From Clostridiales bacterium (GTDB lineage Bacteria > Bacillota > Clostridia > Oscillospirales > Oscillospiraceae), in NCBI GenBank assembly GCA_029268065.1, contig JAJUHC010000011.1, positions 1 through 64,000 on the forward strand: 64,000 nt of DNA, in the 5' to 3' direction. Below, piece after piece: positions 27,607-36,842 of this stretch. The notes under the pieces were generated by a model that did no database searches, was not told where the DNA came from, and worked only from the letters and a program-made list of their open reading frames with translations. Within the stretch, counting starts at the first letter, position 1, and every line of letters begins with the position of its first letter. The position numbers and the translations under genes were made by a program.

Positions 27607-30489
27607 ATGAAAATACGAAAGGCGATCGCATGGTTTTTTGTCTTAACGGCGTTATTTTCGATAGTCCCCCTAAAAGCCAGGGCGGCGGACAACAGCATAA
27701 CCTGGACAGTTGAGGAGCTTGAGTTTATAAGGCGGCATCCCGTAATACGGCTCGGCGTTGACCCGCAGTTTGTGCCGTTTGAGTTTCTGGACAAGGACGG
27801 CCTGTACAAGGGCATCACGGCCGATTATCTTGATATTATCAGCCGTAAAACGGGCATCAGGTTCGAGGCGGCAAAAGGCCTTACCTGGCCGGAGGCCTAT
27901 GAGTCTGCGCTGGAAGGAAAGGTCGACGTGCTGCCGGCCGTTTCAAAGACCGAGGAGAGGGAAAAGAGCTTCCTCTTTTCCGAGCCGTATTACTATTTCA
28001 GAAGAGTTTTAGTGACGCGCGACAGCGACACGGGAATATCGGGAATTGAGGACCTGAAGGGCCTGACCGTCGCGGTGCAGCGAAACAGCTCGCACCACAG
28101 CTATCTCATCTCAAATCCGAAAATCAACCTGAGCCTTTACGATTCCGCCGAAGCGGCGCTCGAGGCGGTCGCGAACGGCGCGGAGCGAGCCTTTGTCGGG
28201 AACCTCGCAACCACGAACTATCTCATACGCTCAAACGGGCTTACAAACCTGAGGTTTATCGCCTTTGAGGCGGAAAAGCAGCAGACCCTGCATATCGCGG
28301 TCCGAAAGGACTGGCCCGAGCTTGTAGGCATTCTGAACAAGGCTCTCGCTAGCATAACCGAAGAAGAGAAGATCTCGATAAACAACAAATGGATCAACCT
28401 GAAAAGCGACGCTGACTACGGTCCGATCGTGCGCGCGCTCGTTATCGCCGGAGTGCTGCTTGCCGTGGTTCTGGCCGTTTCGCTTTACTGGATTATGCGT
28501 CTGAGAAACGAAGTGGAGAAGAGGAAACGCATTCAGGAAGCTCTCGAAAGGGCAAAGCTGGAGGCGGAGGAGGCGAACAGCTTCAAGTCAAACTTCATGG
28601 CAAGGATGTCTCACGAGATCAGGACGCCGCTGAACGCAATAATCGGCCTGTCTTACCTGCTTAAAAAGACTGATATCACCCTCACCCAGAAAATGTACGC
28701 GGACAGGATAACGCAGGCCTCTACCAATATGCTTACGATCATTAACGACATATTGGACTTCTCAAAGATCGAGGCCGGAAAGGCAGAGCTTGAAAACATA
28801 TCCTTCAGCCTGGACCAGTGCATACAGGAGGTAGTAAACATCATCTCCTACAAAATCGAGGAGCAGGAGATAGGCTTCAGGCTGACCAAGGACCCGCTTA
28901 TACCGAACTGGTTTATAGGCGATTCAAAGAGAATCGCGCAGGTGCTGCTCAATATCCTGAACAACGCGGCAAAATTCACAAGCTCCGGCGAGGTGTCCCT
29001 GGACGTCAGGCTGACGGGGAAGGAAAGCGACAGATATCACATCATGTTCACCGTTAAGGATACGGGCATCGGCATGTCCGAGGAGCAGGTTGGACGGCTG
29101 TTCTCGCCCTTCAGCCAGGGTGACGTAAGCATAAACAGGCGCTTCGGTGGAACGGGACTCGGGCTTTCCATCGTAAAGAACCTTGTCGATATGATGGGCG
29201 GTCAGATAAGAGTTTTCAGCACCGAGGGGGAAGGCTCGACATTTATCGTTCAGTTGTCCCTGCGTGCTGACAGGGAGAAGGAAGAGCAGTACAGAAGGGA
29301 CCTTTCCGCAGGGCATTTCAAAAGCATAAAGACGCTCGTGCTCGAAAAAACGGGATCGAACATGAGCATGATAGAGAGCTATCTGGGGGCGTTCGGCATG
29401 CGATGCGAGCTTACGACGTCCCCGGCAAGCGCGACGGGCATGCTTGAAGCAGCGAACGGCAATCCTTCCAAGCCCTTCGACCTTTTTATCATAGATTACG
29501 AAACGCCTTCGGAAGGCGCCTTCGAATACATCAGGTCGCTCAGGGCCGACCGGAGCATTGTGAGAATGCCCAGGATAATAATGCTTCTGCCCATGATGAG
29601 AGAGGACCTTTTCGGCAGGCTCGACGAATATGGAGTCGACATCGGGATAGGAAAGCCAATAATCCCGTCGATCCTGTTCAACGCCATACTTGACATTTTC
29701 AAGCTGAAGGCCGTATCGGCGGCACAGCCGTCCTTGAAAACGGAGCAGGCGGTCAGCGCTCCCGGAAAGCCGTGTCTGGTGCTGGTGGCCGAGGACAATA
29801 AGACGAATCAGCTGATAGCAAAAACCCTCCTGCAGCAGGCCGGCATGGAGGTCCTGCTTGCCTCCGACGGAAGGGAGGCTCTGGAGCTTTTCGCCGGGAG
29901 CGGGAGCAAGGTGGATTTGGTGCTGATGGATCTGCATATGCCGGTAATGAACGGCTACGAAGCCGCGATTGAAATCAGAAAGACATCCCGTGACGTGCCG
30001 ATAGTCGCAATGACAGCCGACGTTATATTGGGGGTCAGGGAAAAATGCGAGCAAAGCGGAATATTCCATTACATCAGCAAGCCGTTCGACCCTGAGCGCT
30101 TTATTCGGACCGTGAGGGATATAATCGAGGAAAGCAGGACCGCGGAAAAGCCCGAAGCCGGAGCCCTCGACAGGGAGGCGGGGCTGAGGAATCTGGGCGG
30201 AAACCTGGAAGCCTATCGGCAGGTGCTGAGCGAATACCTGGCCGAAAACGGTGACACAGCCCAAAGGCTTGCGCTTGCAATAACGGAACGCAGATACGAG
30301 GACGCGGAGCGTATGGTTCACAAGATCAAAAGCAGCTCGGGCAGCATAGGCGCGAAAACCTTTTTTGACTTATGCGTCGTGATGCAGAGAGCGCTGAATG
30401 ATAAAAACGATATTGAAATAGCCGGCCTTCAAGACAAGTTTTTGGGGGAGCTTCAAAGGCTCCTTGCGGAAATAAAAGAAAACGAGTAA
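27607..30489 (+). CDS. BvgS-like hybrid sensor histidine kinase
   Basis: A 960-residue membrane phosphorelay protein. A signal peptide (about 1-27) is followed by an extracytoplasmic family-3 solute-binding domain (about 35-255) that should sense a small ligand. Then come a membrane helix (about 272-296) and HisKA with MSHEIRTPLN (phospho-His near 335). HATPase shows DTGIGMS (about 485) and GGTGLGLSIV (about 516). A first receiver-like domain (about 570-700, with an IIDYETP acidic site) and a canonical receiver (Asp near 774 in LMDLHMP) follow. A C-terminal HPt domain ends the protein, with the HKIKSSSGS histidine near 904. All relay residues are present. ATG follows GGGAGG. The REC-EAL gene starts 47 bases later and is the obvious phosphate acceptor. 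Confidence 0.93.
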   Translation: MKIRKAIAWFFVLTALFSIVPLKARAADNSITWTVEELEFIRRHPVIRLGVDPQFVPFEFLDKDGLYKGITADYLDIISRKTGIRFEAAKGLTWPEAYESALEGKVDVLPAVSKTEEREKSFLFSEPYYYFRRVLVTRDSDTGISGIEDLKGLTVAVQRNSSHHSYLISNPKINLSLYDSAEAALEAVANGAERAFVGNLATTNYLIRSNGLTNLRFIAFEAEKQQTLHIAVRKDWPELVGILNKALASITEEEKISINNKWINLKSDADYGPIVRALVIAGVLLAVVLAVSLYWIMRLRNEVEKRKRIQEALERAKLEAEEANSFKSNFMARMSHEIRTPLNAIIGLSYLLKKTDITLTQKMYADRITQASTNMLTIINDILDFSKIEAGKAELENISFSLDQCIQEVVNIISYKIEEQEIGFRLTKDPLIPNWFIGDSKRIAQVLLNILNNAAKFTSSGEVSLDVRLTGKESDRYHIMFTVKDTGIGMSEEQVGRLFSPFSQGDVSINRRFGGTGLGLSIVKNLVDMMGGQIRVFSTEGEGSTFIVQLSLRADREKEEQYRRDLSAGHFKSIKTLVLEKTGSNMSMIESYLGAFGMRCELTTSPASATGMLEAANGNPSKPFDLFIIDYETPSEGAFEYIRSLRADRSIVRMPRIIMLLPMMREDLFGRLDEYGVDIGIGKPIIPSILFNAILDIFKLKAVSAAQPSLKTEQAVSAPGKPCLVLVAEDNKTNQLIAKTLLQQAGMEVLLASDGREALELFAGSGSKVDLVLMDLHMPVMNGYEAAIEIRKTSRDVPIVAMTADVILGVREKCEQSGIFHYISKPFDPERFIRTVRDIIEESRTAEKPEAGALDREAGLRNLGGNLEAYRQVLSEYLAENGDTAQRLALAITERRYEDAERMVHKIKSSSGSIGAKTFFDLCVVMQRALNDKNDIEIAGLQDKFLGELQRLLAEIKENE

Positions 30490-30536
30490 TAAGAAAAAGC
30501 GCTCCGAGCTGTTTGAAGCGTTGAGGGAGGTAAACT

Positions 30537-33023
30537 ATGCCCGAGAAAATCCTGATTGTGGACGATTCGGCGACCGACCGCCTTATTGTCAAGACCATGC
30601 TCAGCGACTACGAGATAGCAACCGCCTGCGACGGGCTGGACGCCATGCGTCAAATTGAGACTGACGCGGACATAAGCATAGTGATTCTCGACCTTCACAT
30701 GCCGAATATGGACGGCTTTATGGTCCTGGAGGCGCTGGGAGCCACAAACCGGCACAAGAGCCTCAGAACCATCATACTCACGAATTACGACGAAGCGGAA
30801 AATGAGATCAGGGGCCTGAAGCTCGGAGCCGTGGACTACATCAGAAAGCCTATAAATATGGAATCCCTCAGGGTCAGGATAGAGATCCATCTCAAACTCA
30901 TGCGCATGCAGCACCTGCTCGAAGAAAAGCTGTTTGAAAACAGCTTGACTTTTGACGCCATATTTCAGCAGGCGCCTGTCGGGATAGCGATTTCGCACGA
31001 CGAAGAGCCGAGAGGCGGTTCACGGGATAAGCTCCTTAGCATAAACCCGTATTTTGAGCGCATAACGGGCAGAAAGATGGAGGAGATCGTAAGGCTCGGC
31101 TGGGAGCGGATAACTCACCGCGAGGATCTGGATAAGGACAGGGAGTATTTTGAAAGGTTCATGGCGGGTGAAATCAGCGGCTATTCAATGGAAAAGCGGT
31201 ATATAAGGCCCGACGGCTCCGAAGTCTGGGTGGATATGATTGTGGCGCCGCTAAGGCTGAAGAATGATAGCAAGCGCAGTCATATATGCCTGGTTCAGGA
31301 CATCACGGAGCGCAAGGCGATGGAAAAAGCGCTTCGTGACAGCGAACGGACCAGGGCGCTGCTGCTCGACAACCTGCCGGGAATGACTTACCGCTGCAAA
31401 TTTGACAGGGACTGGACCATGCTGTACGTTTCAAACGGCTGCCATGAGCTGCTCGGCTACACCCCTGAAAACCTTTTGTTCAACAGGGACATAGCGTTTA
31501 ACGACCTCATAGTTCCCGAGTACAGGGAGGAGCTTTTTGAAAGGTGGAGGGAGGCGGTTAATTCCCACAGGAAGCTGCAGATCGAATATGAGGTTGTGAC
31601 GGCTTCGGGCGCGAAAAAATGGGTTTGGGAGCAGGGACAGGCGGTTTATGGCGAGGACGGGACGGACGTTGTGCTGGAAGGGCTGATTCTGGATATAACG
31701 GACCGAAAAAACTACGAGCTGAAGCTCAAGTACTTAAGCGAGCATGACCCGATGACGGGACTCAGAAACCTCAGGTCCCTTGAGGAAGCGTATCGCGCGC
31801 ACAAGAACAGCGGCGCTCAGGCAGGCAGCGCGGTGATAATGATAAATATCCGCAGGTTCAGCGTGATAAACAAGCTGTTCGGCTATCGCTTCGGCGACGA
31901 GCTGATTTGCGACGTTGCCCGCTGCCTTCTTCAGGTCGTACCTGACGCAAGCCTTCTCTTCCACGTTTCGATTGACCGCTTTGCCATTTATGTTCCGTCA
32001 TACGGGGACAAAAGCGACCTTGTCGGGATATGCGAAAGGATCATAAGCGGGCTTGAAGCGGAAATCCATCAAAAAACGGTAAGCTTCAGAATTGGAGTGC
32101 TTGAAATAGACAAGTTTACCGCCTGCGATACGGAGAGCCTGCTGAAAAGAGTATCCGCCGCGGCGGACCACTCAAACGATCTCGAACGCATCGGCTTCTG
32201 CTTTTTCAGCAGGGAGATGGAGGAAAAGCAGAAGCGTGAGACGGCCGTGAGGCAGGCGCTAAACGAGGCCCTGTATAAGGACGGCGACGGCTCCCTGTAT
32301 ATGCTCTATCAGCCGATAATCAGCATGGAAACCGGAAAAATCGTGAGCTTTGAGGCGCTCGCAAGGTATGAAAGCGAGGAGCTCGGACAAATATCGCCTT
32401 CAGAGTTTATTCCGGTAGCTGAATCCTCGCTTCTCATCATTCCGCTGGGCAGGAAGATCATGCGCCTGGCGCTCAAGTTTGCTTCACGGCTTGCGCGGGA
32501 GGGCTACGAATCGGTGTCGGTGTCGATCAACGTTTCCCCGATACAGCTGCTTGGGGAGACGTTCCTGCCGGATTTGGAGAAGCTGCTCGAGGAAACCGGC
32601 GTCGCTCCAAGAAATTTGGATATTGAAATCACAGAATCCGTTTTTTCGGAAAGCCTTAAGGAGGTAAACGAGAAGCTGGAAAAAATCAATTCGATGGGAA
32701 TAAAAATAGCGATAGACGATTTCGGAACGGGGTATTCTTCTCTTGCAAGGGAACGGGATTTGAAGGTAAACTGCCTCAAAATCGACAAATCCTTTATCGC
32801 TAAGCTGTCGGACATAAGCAGCGAAAAGGCGATAACCGGGGACGTAATATCAATGGCGCACAAGCTCGGTCACAGTGTGGTCGCAGAGGGGGTCGAGCAG
32901 GAAACTCAGAGGAGGTATCTTGTCGAGCACGGCTGCGATATGATGCAGGGATATCTTTTCAGCGGACCCATTGATGAGGAAACGGCCATAGAGCTGCTCA
33001 AAACCATTAATAAAGGCGAATAA
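30537..33023 (+). CDS. Response regulator with PAS-PAS, degenerate GGDEF and EAL domains
   Basis: An 828-residue protein. A receiver domain (1-120; phospho-Asp in ILDLHMP near 53) is followed by two PAS domains (about 140-260 and 275-395). The GGDEF domain (about 400-560) has its signature replaced by SIDRF, so it should not make c-di-GMP. The EAL domain (about 575-820) keeps the catalytic set EALAR, INVSP, ITES, IDDFGTGYSS, KIDKSF and AEGVE. This predicts an active c-di-GMP phosphodiesterase controlled by phosphorylation and by the PAS and pseudo-GGDEF domains. ATG follows GGGAGG. Its position 47 bases after the hybrid kinase gene makes the pair a likely two-component c-di-GMP system, opposing the cyclase encoded upstream. 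Confidence 0.93.
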   Translation: MPEKILIVDDSATDRLIVKTMLSDYEIATACDGLDAMRQIETDADISIVILDLHMPNMDGFMVLEALGATNRHKSLRTIILTNYDEAENEIRGLKLGAVDYIRKPINMESLRVRIEIHLKLMRMQHLLEEKLFENSLTFDAIFQQAPVGIAISHDEEPRGGSRDKLLSINPYFERITGRKMEEIVRLGWERITHREDLDKDREYFERFMAGEISGYSMEKRYIRPDGSEVWVDMIVAPLRLKNDSKRSHICLVQDITERKAMEKALRDSERTRALLLDNLPGMTYRCKFDRDWTMLYVSNGCHELLGYTPENLLFNRDIAFNDLIVPEYREELFERWREAVNSHRKLQIEYEVVTASGAKKWVWEQGQAVYGEDGTDVVLEGLILDITDRKNYELKLKYLSEHDPMTGLRNLRSLEEAYRAHKNSGAQAGSAVIMINIRRFSVINKLFGYRFGDELICDVARCLLQVVPDASLLFHVSIDRFAIYVPSYGDKSDLVGICERIISGLEAEIHQKTVSFRIGVLEIDKFTACDTESLLKRVSAAADHSNDLERIGFCFFSREMEEKQKRETAVRQALNEALYKDGDGSLYMLYQPIISMETGKIVSFEALARYESEELGQISPSEFIPVAESSLLIIPLGRKIMRLALKFASRLAREGYESVSVSINVSPIQLLGETFLPDLEKLLEETGVAPRNLDIEITESVFSESLKEVNEKLEKINSMGIKIAIDDFGTGYSSLARERDLKVNCLKIDKSFIAKLSDISSEKAITGDVISMAHKLGHSVVAEGVEQETQRRYLVEHGCDMMQGYLFSGPIDEETAIELLKTINKGE

Positions 33024-33066
33024 CAGCTCGGTTCTTTCCGAACAATAAAAGAATACGGTGAATAAG

Positions 33067-33119
33067 AATATCAGGTGCAAAACCCCTTGAACGGCGGATT
33101 TTTGCACCTGATATTTTTA
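33067..33119 (+). terminator. Terminator of the kinase/EAL operon
   Basis: A 16-base-pair stem (AATATCAGGTGCAAAA paired with 33100-33115) with a short T-run closes the operon 44 bases after the EAL gene stop. Confidence 0.8.
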
Positions 33120-33215
33120 ACTGACACGGAGGATTCCCATGCAATTAGTATAATATTGAAATTTTATAAATTATTTCTAAATTTATAAAATTATTACTTT
33201 TTATCTGTTTGCAGC

Positions 33216-33242
33216 TAAATTATCTGTTATGCAATTCGATAG
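33216..33242 (+). promoter_or_regulatory. Sigma-D (flagellar sigma-28) promoter of the chemoreceptor
   Basis: TAAATTAT (33216-33223), exactly 11 bases, then TTCGATAG (33235-33242) fits the TAAAGTTT-N11-GCCGATAA motility promoter, including the key TAAA and CGATA cores. The resulting leader before the gene is about 190 bases long. Confidence 0.65.
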
Positions 33243-33437
33243 TCTATTATGTATGCGCCGGCGTTAAGGGAAGTGTTGTATAGGGAATTTTGGGTAAAAA
33301 ACAAATGCGAGGCATGAAAGGCGTTTTCCGAAGCCTGATGCTTAAAAGTCTGTTTCCTGCTCACGAAGCAAGTGCCCGGGGCTTGGAGAAGTCAGCGTCA
33401 GATCAGAAAAGGCCTAATAATTGTGAGAGGTTTTTGT

Positions 33438-35255
33438 ATGAAAAAGTTGATTTTGAATCTAAAAATTTCGGTTAAATTACTTTTCGGTTTCATGCTTATC
33501 ACTGTCCTTTGCGTTTCAAACGGTCTGGTAGGAATGCTAAATTTAAATGCCGTAACAAAAAACGAGCAGCTGCTGTACGACAAAAATACTGCCGGCGCTA
33601 TCGAGCTGAGCGACGCGCAGAGGGAGTTTTTGGAGGTAAGGATACAAATCAGAAACGTCGTTTTATACGAAGGTTCGGACAAGACCCAGTATTACGGGAA
33701 TATCGAAAGCGGTTTCAAAGTCATCAATGAAAAGCTGAACAGCTATAATAAGAGAGTGAGCGACGGCAAGGAAAAGTCGATCTTCAATGAGCTGAAGGTC
33801 TCGTACGCCGAAAGCGAAAAGGAGATAAATTCGATAGTTCAGGCGTCCAAGTCCGGAAGCTCTGAGGCGGACCTGCTGCGGATGCTGGGGAACGCGGGCC
33901 AAGCAGCCTCAAAGACGGACGATTTGTTCAAAACGCTGTCGGATTATAACGCCGCTCTTTCCCTGGAAAAGGTCAAAAGCGACAATGCCTCGGCGAATAA
34001 CGCAACATACGTTTTGCTGGGGCTTATGGGCTCCTCGCTGCTGATAGGAATAATACTGAGCGTGGTAAATTCAAAGATAATAAGCGCTCCAATAAAGAAG
34101 TTTGCTGCGCTCGCCCAGCTGCTTGCGGTCGGCGACACGAACGCCGAAAAGATAATGAGTGAAAATGACCGCAGGCTCAGGAAAAGAAAGGACGAAATCG
34201 GGATTCTGGCGGAAGCCTTCTTCAATTTGATTTCAAGCACGAACGAGCAGGCCGAAATAATACGCAGGATTTCGGAGGGAGACCTCGGCGCGGAGGCGAC
34301 GGTAAGGTCCGAGGAGGATGTGGTCGGAAAAAGCCTTTCGAAGCTGATCGACACGCTCAATACCCTGATCACCGATATAAAACTGACCGCAGAGCAGGTG
34401 GCGGCGGGCTCCGACGTAGTATCAAACTCGAGCATGGCGCTGTCGCAGGGGGCGACTGAACAGGCAAGCTCGGTGGAGGAACTGACGGTGTCGCTCGAAG
34501 AAATATCCTCGCAGACCGGCGTCAACGCGCAGAACGCGCAGTCTTCAAACGAGCTTTCAAGAAAGGTGAAGATGAACGCCGAGGGCGGCAGCAATCAGAT
34601 GAGCGAGATGCTCAAGGCCATGAACGACATCAATCAGTCCTCGGCCAGCATCAAAAAGATAATAAAAAACATAGACGATATAGCGTTCCAGACCAATATT
34701 CTGGCGCTTAACGCTGCGGTGGAGGCGGCCCGGGCGGGCCAGCACGGCAAGGGCTTCGCCGTGGTCGCGGAAGAAGTGAGGAACCTCGCGTCGAGAGCTG
34801 CACAGGCGGCCAGCGAAACCACGGACCTCATCGAAGGCTCGATTATAAAAATCGAGACGGGGACAAAGATGGCAAACGAAACCGCAGCGGTTCTTGGAAC
34901 AATGGTGGAAGAGGTAGCGAAAGTGGCCGAACAAATTGAGTCCATAGCTGTGGCCTCGCGCGAACAGGCTTCCGCCATCGAGCAGATTAATCAGGGGGTA
35001 AGTCAGGTTTCACAGGTGGTCAGCAACAACGCGGCCATCTCGGAAGAAACCGCCGCCGCCAGCGAGCAGCTGTCAAGCCACGCGGTCCAGCTGAAAGAAA
35101 AGCTCAAGGTATTCAGAATAAAAACGGACGGCGGGACGGAGGAACACAATCCTCCGAAGACAGCGAGTCACGTTTCCCATAATAGCGGAACAGAAATGAA
35201 AAATGTGTCGAAACAAAAAAACGCAAAGATGGAGCTGAACTTCGGCAAGTATTGA
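33438..35255 (+). CDS. Methyl-accepting chemotaxis protein
   Basis: A transmembrane chemoreceptor of 605 residues. Helix one (about residues 12-34) and helix two (about 188-212) enclose a four-helix-type sensing domain of about 150 residues. HAMP follows (about 213-270), then the signalling hairpin, whose tip reads [20 protein letters not shown], followed by [13 protein letters not shown]. The tail is short and lacks a CheR-tethering pentapeptide. The ATG at 33438 is chosen for its GAGAGG site and because it opens with [15 protein letters not shown] before helix one; the frame extends further upstream. A sigma-D type promoter (33216-33242) fits a motility-coupled gene. The ligand cannot be told. 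It would signal through CheA/CheW encoded elsewhere. Confidence 0.95.
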   Translation: MKKLILNLKISVKLLFGFMLITVLCVSNGLVGMLNLNAVTKNEQLLYDKNTAGAIELSDAQREFLEVRIQIRNVVLYEGSDKTQYYGNIESGFKVINEKLNSYNKRVSDGKEKSIFNELKVSYAESEKEINSIVQASKSGSSEADLLRMLGNAGQAASKTDDLFKTLSDYNAALSLEKVKSDNASANNATYVLLGLMGSSLLIGIILSVVNSKIISAPIKKFAALAQLLAVGDTNAEKIMSENDRRLRKRKDEIGILAEAFFNLISSTNEQAEIIRRISEGDLGAEATVRSEEDVVGKSLSKLIDTLNTLITDIKLTAEQVAAGSDVVSNSSMALSQGATEQASSVEELTVSLEEISSQTGVNAQNAQSSNELSRKVKMNAEGGSNQMSEMLKAMNDINQSSASIKKIIKNIDDIAFQTNILALNAAVEAARAGQHGKGFAVVAEEVRNLASRAAQAASETTDLIEGSIIKIETGTKMANETAAVLGTMVEEVAKVAEQIESIAVASREQASAIEQINQGVSQVSQVVSNNAAISEETAAASEQLSSHAVQLKEKLKVFRIKTDGGTEEHNPPKTASHVSHNSGTEMKNVSKQKNAKMELNFGKY

Positions 35256-35298
35256 GCCGAATATTCATCCCCCGGTTGTTTTATTTTTAAGGAAATAT

Positions 35299-35339
35299 AA
35301 AGGGGAGCGTCTCAGAACAGACTGAGGCACTCCCTTTTG
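35299..35339. terminator. Terminator between the chemoreceptor and the convergent gene
   Basis: GGGAG and CTCAG arms pair with CTGAG and CTCCC around a six-base loop, with a small internal loop; TTTT follows on the plus strand and A-rich sequence precedes. Confidence 0.7.
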
Positions 35340-35373
35340 TATTTGTATATATTGCTTTTGCCTGAAAGGGCGA

Positions 35374-36003
35374 TTACTCCCGACCGGAAGCGTCCTGCTC
35401 CTTTTCGGGCTTTGCTATCGTTTTCGGCAGCCCGCTGTCGAACATGAACATTACAAGCGAGCTTCTGGGTTCTCCCGTCTTGGGATCGTCAAACAGGCCG
35501 TCGTGGAGAAAAAGCTCGCTGTTTTCCTTCCATGCGCCGAAGGCCTTGGCGTTTATTGCCCCCAGCCAGGCACTGTAACATTTCCGCATGCCGGAGTTCT
35601 TTTCACCGCAGACGGAAGAGCTGTAGCTTATCGGAAGCGACCTGTCAAGGACGGCCGAATATCTCAAATCAAAAATCGGCTTCTCCTTCCTGAGCTTTTC
35701 AACGGCTTCCGATACTATCCTGTCGTAGAGCTCGACGCTCTGAGCGTCGGAGGCGTCAAACTCGTTGAACTGGGTGGTAACCATGACCCGAAGGCCCCGT
35801 CCCGGCTCTTCGCTGGGGTTAATCTCGCGCAGTATTTTTATATCCGGTTTCGGAAAAAGCTTGCTTTCAAGAAGCAGAAGATAAGGCTCAAGGCTCTTTA
35901 AAATCAGAATAACGGCGATGCTTCCTACAAGCGTGACGGCTACGCTTTTGCTGATATAATAGACCAAGAAGATCATGACGAGCGTCAATATAGATCTAAG
36001 CAT
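35374..36003 (-). CDS. Membrane-anchored protein of unknown function
   Basis: I do not recognise this 209-residue protein. Two hydrophobic stretches at the N-terminus (about residues 2-20 and 22-42) should anchor it in the membrane as a hairpin. The remaining about 165 residues are soluble and probably cytoplasmic, with a few cysteines (SSVCGEKNSGMRKC) and no catalytic motif I can name. ATG follows GGGGAGA. It is alone on its strand, convergent with the chemoreceptor and divergent from the coiled-coil/bactofilin pair. The good ribosome site and codon use like the neighbours argue that it is a real gene. Confidence 0.75.
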   Translation of the reverse strand: MLRSILTLVMIFLVYYISKSVAVTLVGSIAVILILKSLEPYLLLLESKLFPKPDIKILREINPSEEPGRGLRVMVTTQFNEFDASDAQSVELYDRIVSEAVEKLRKEKPIFDLRYSAVLDRSLPISYSSSVCGEKNSGMRKCYSAWLGAINAKAFGAWKENSELFLHDGLFDDPKTGEPRSSLVMFMFDSGLPKTIAKPEKEQDASGRE

Positions 36004-36315
36004 TTATATTCTCCCCGTAACCCGTATACCATATACATTATCATTATACACGGCAAATTTCAATATCAAATCTTTTTCGGGGGAATTTTGCAGATAATAA
36101 GGATGTCGGCTGCGTCTGCGCCTCTGCCCGCCCGGCCGTTTACGACGGGTTTTCAGGCAATTCAAAACTGCTCGACAAATTATAAATTTTATCTTTATTT
36201 TTTGCGATATATATAGTATGATGTAGTGAAAGCATAAAATGCGTGCATTGCAGGTTTGTCAAAACGGAGAAAAAGCGTGATTCCCTTAGCAGCTTTCATG
36301 TTTGAGGTGAAGTGA

Positions 36316-36762
36316 ATGTATTTTGGGAGCGTTAAATTTTTCAAGCATCTTATTGTGACGGTTTTGTTGATAATGCTGATCCTGCCGCCGTTTTTCGCGG
36401 CAATATTCGCTGTAAGGTACGCAAAAATCAGCGAAGAGCTTGAAAAGTTAGACGGCAAGTTAAACAATCAGATGATAGAGCTCCAGGCCAGGGTCGACAA
36501 TACCATCGACGAGAAGATTACCAGCCTCGACAGTTCGATAAACTTGCAGCTTAAAAAGTATAATACGGAGCTTGATTCCTCGATAGAAAGCAGGAACGCC
36601 GATCTTCAGAAGCGGATAAACGCTTATGTGGGTTATCAGTTGGAGGAGCTGAGGGACGAGCTGAACTACTCGATCAGAAGCGAGTATGCCGCGCTTTTCA
36701 ACCAACTGAAGGATTATGCCGGCGCTCAAAAGGCGGGCGCGCAGGCTGTCTCAAAGCCATAA
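36316..36762 (+). CDS. Single-pass membrane protein with long coiled coil
   Basis: A 148-residue protein of unknown family. A membrane helix (about residues 11-33, LIVTVLLIMLILPPFFAAIF) is followed by an almost unbroken charged helix (about 36-135) with heptad-like spacing and repeating segments such as NTIDEKITSLDSSIN and DSSIESRNADLQKRIN. It should stand as a rod from the membrane. ATG follows GAGGTGA. The bactofilin gene starts 80 bases later on the same strand, so a role as membrane tether or spacer for the bactofilin filament is a reasonable inference but nothing more. An AT-rich stretch upstream (36183-36209) has TAAA and CGATA boxes one base off sigma-D spacing. Confidence 0.75.
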   Translation: MYFGSVKFFKHLIVTVLLIMLILPPFFAAIFAVRYAKISEELEKLDGKLNNQMIELQARVDNTIDEKITSLDSSINLQLKKYNTELDSSIESRNADLQKRINAYVGYQLEELRDELNYSIRSEYAALFNQLKDYAGAQKAGAQAVSKP

Positions 36763-36842
36763 CGAAGAAAACATTCAAGCAATATTTATACTTTCTCATA
36801 CGTTTTGCGTACGGTCAGTATTTATAGAACAGGAGAATTCAC

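Noticed and set aside
27359-27610. Frame of 83 codons across the cyclase-kinase spacer
   Set aside because: No ribosome site, unusual composition, and it covers two stem-loops; spacer RNA structure is the better reading.
28924-30321. Long antisense open frame (465 codons) opposite the hybrid kinase
   Set aside because: The plus-strand protein has every expected domain and catalytic residue; the antisense product looks like no protein and is rich in Arg and His.
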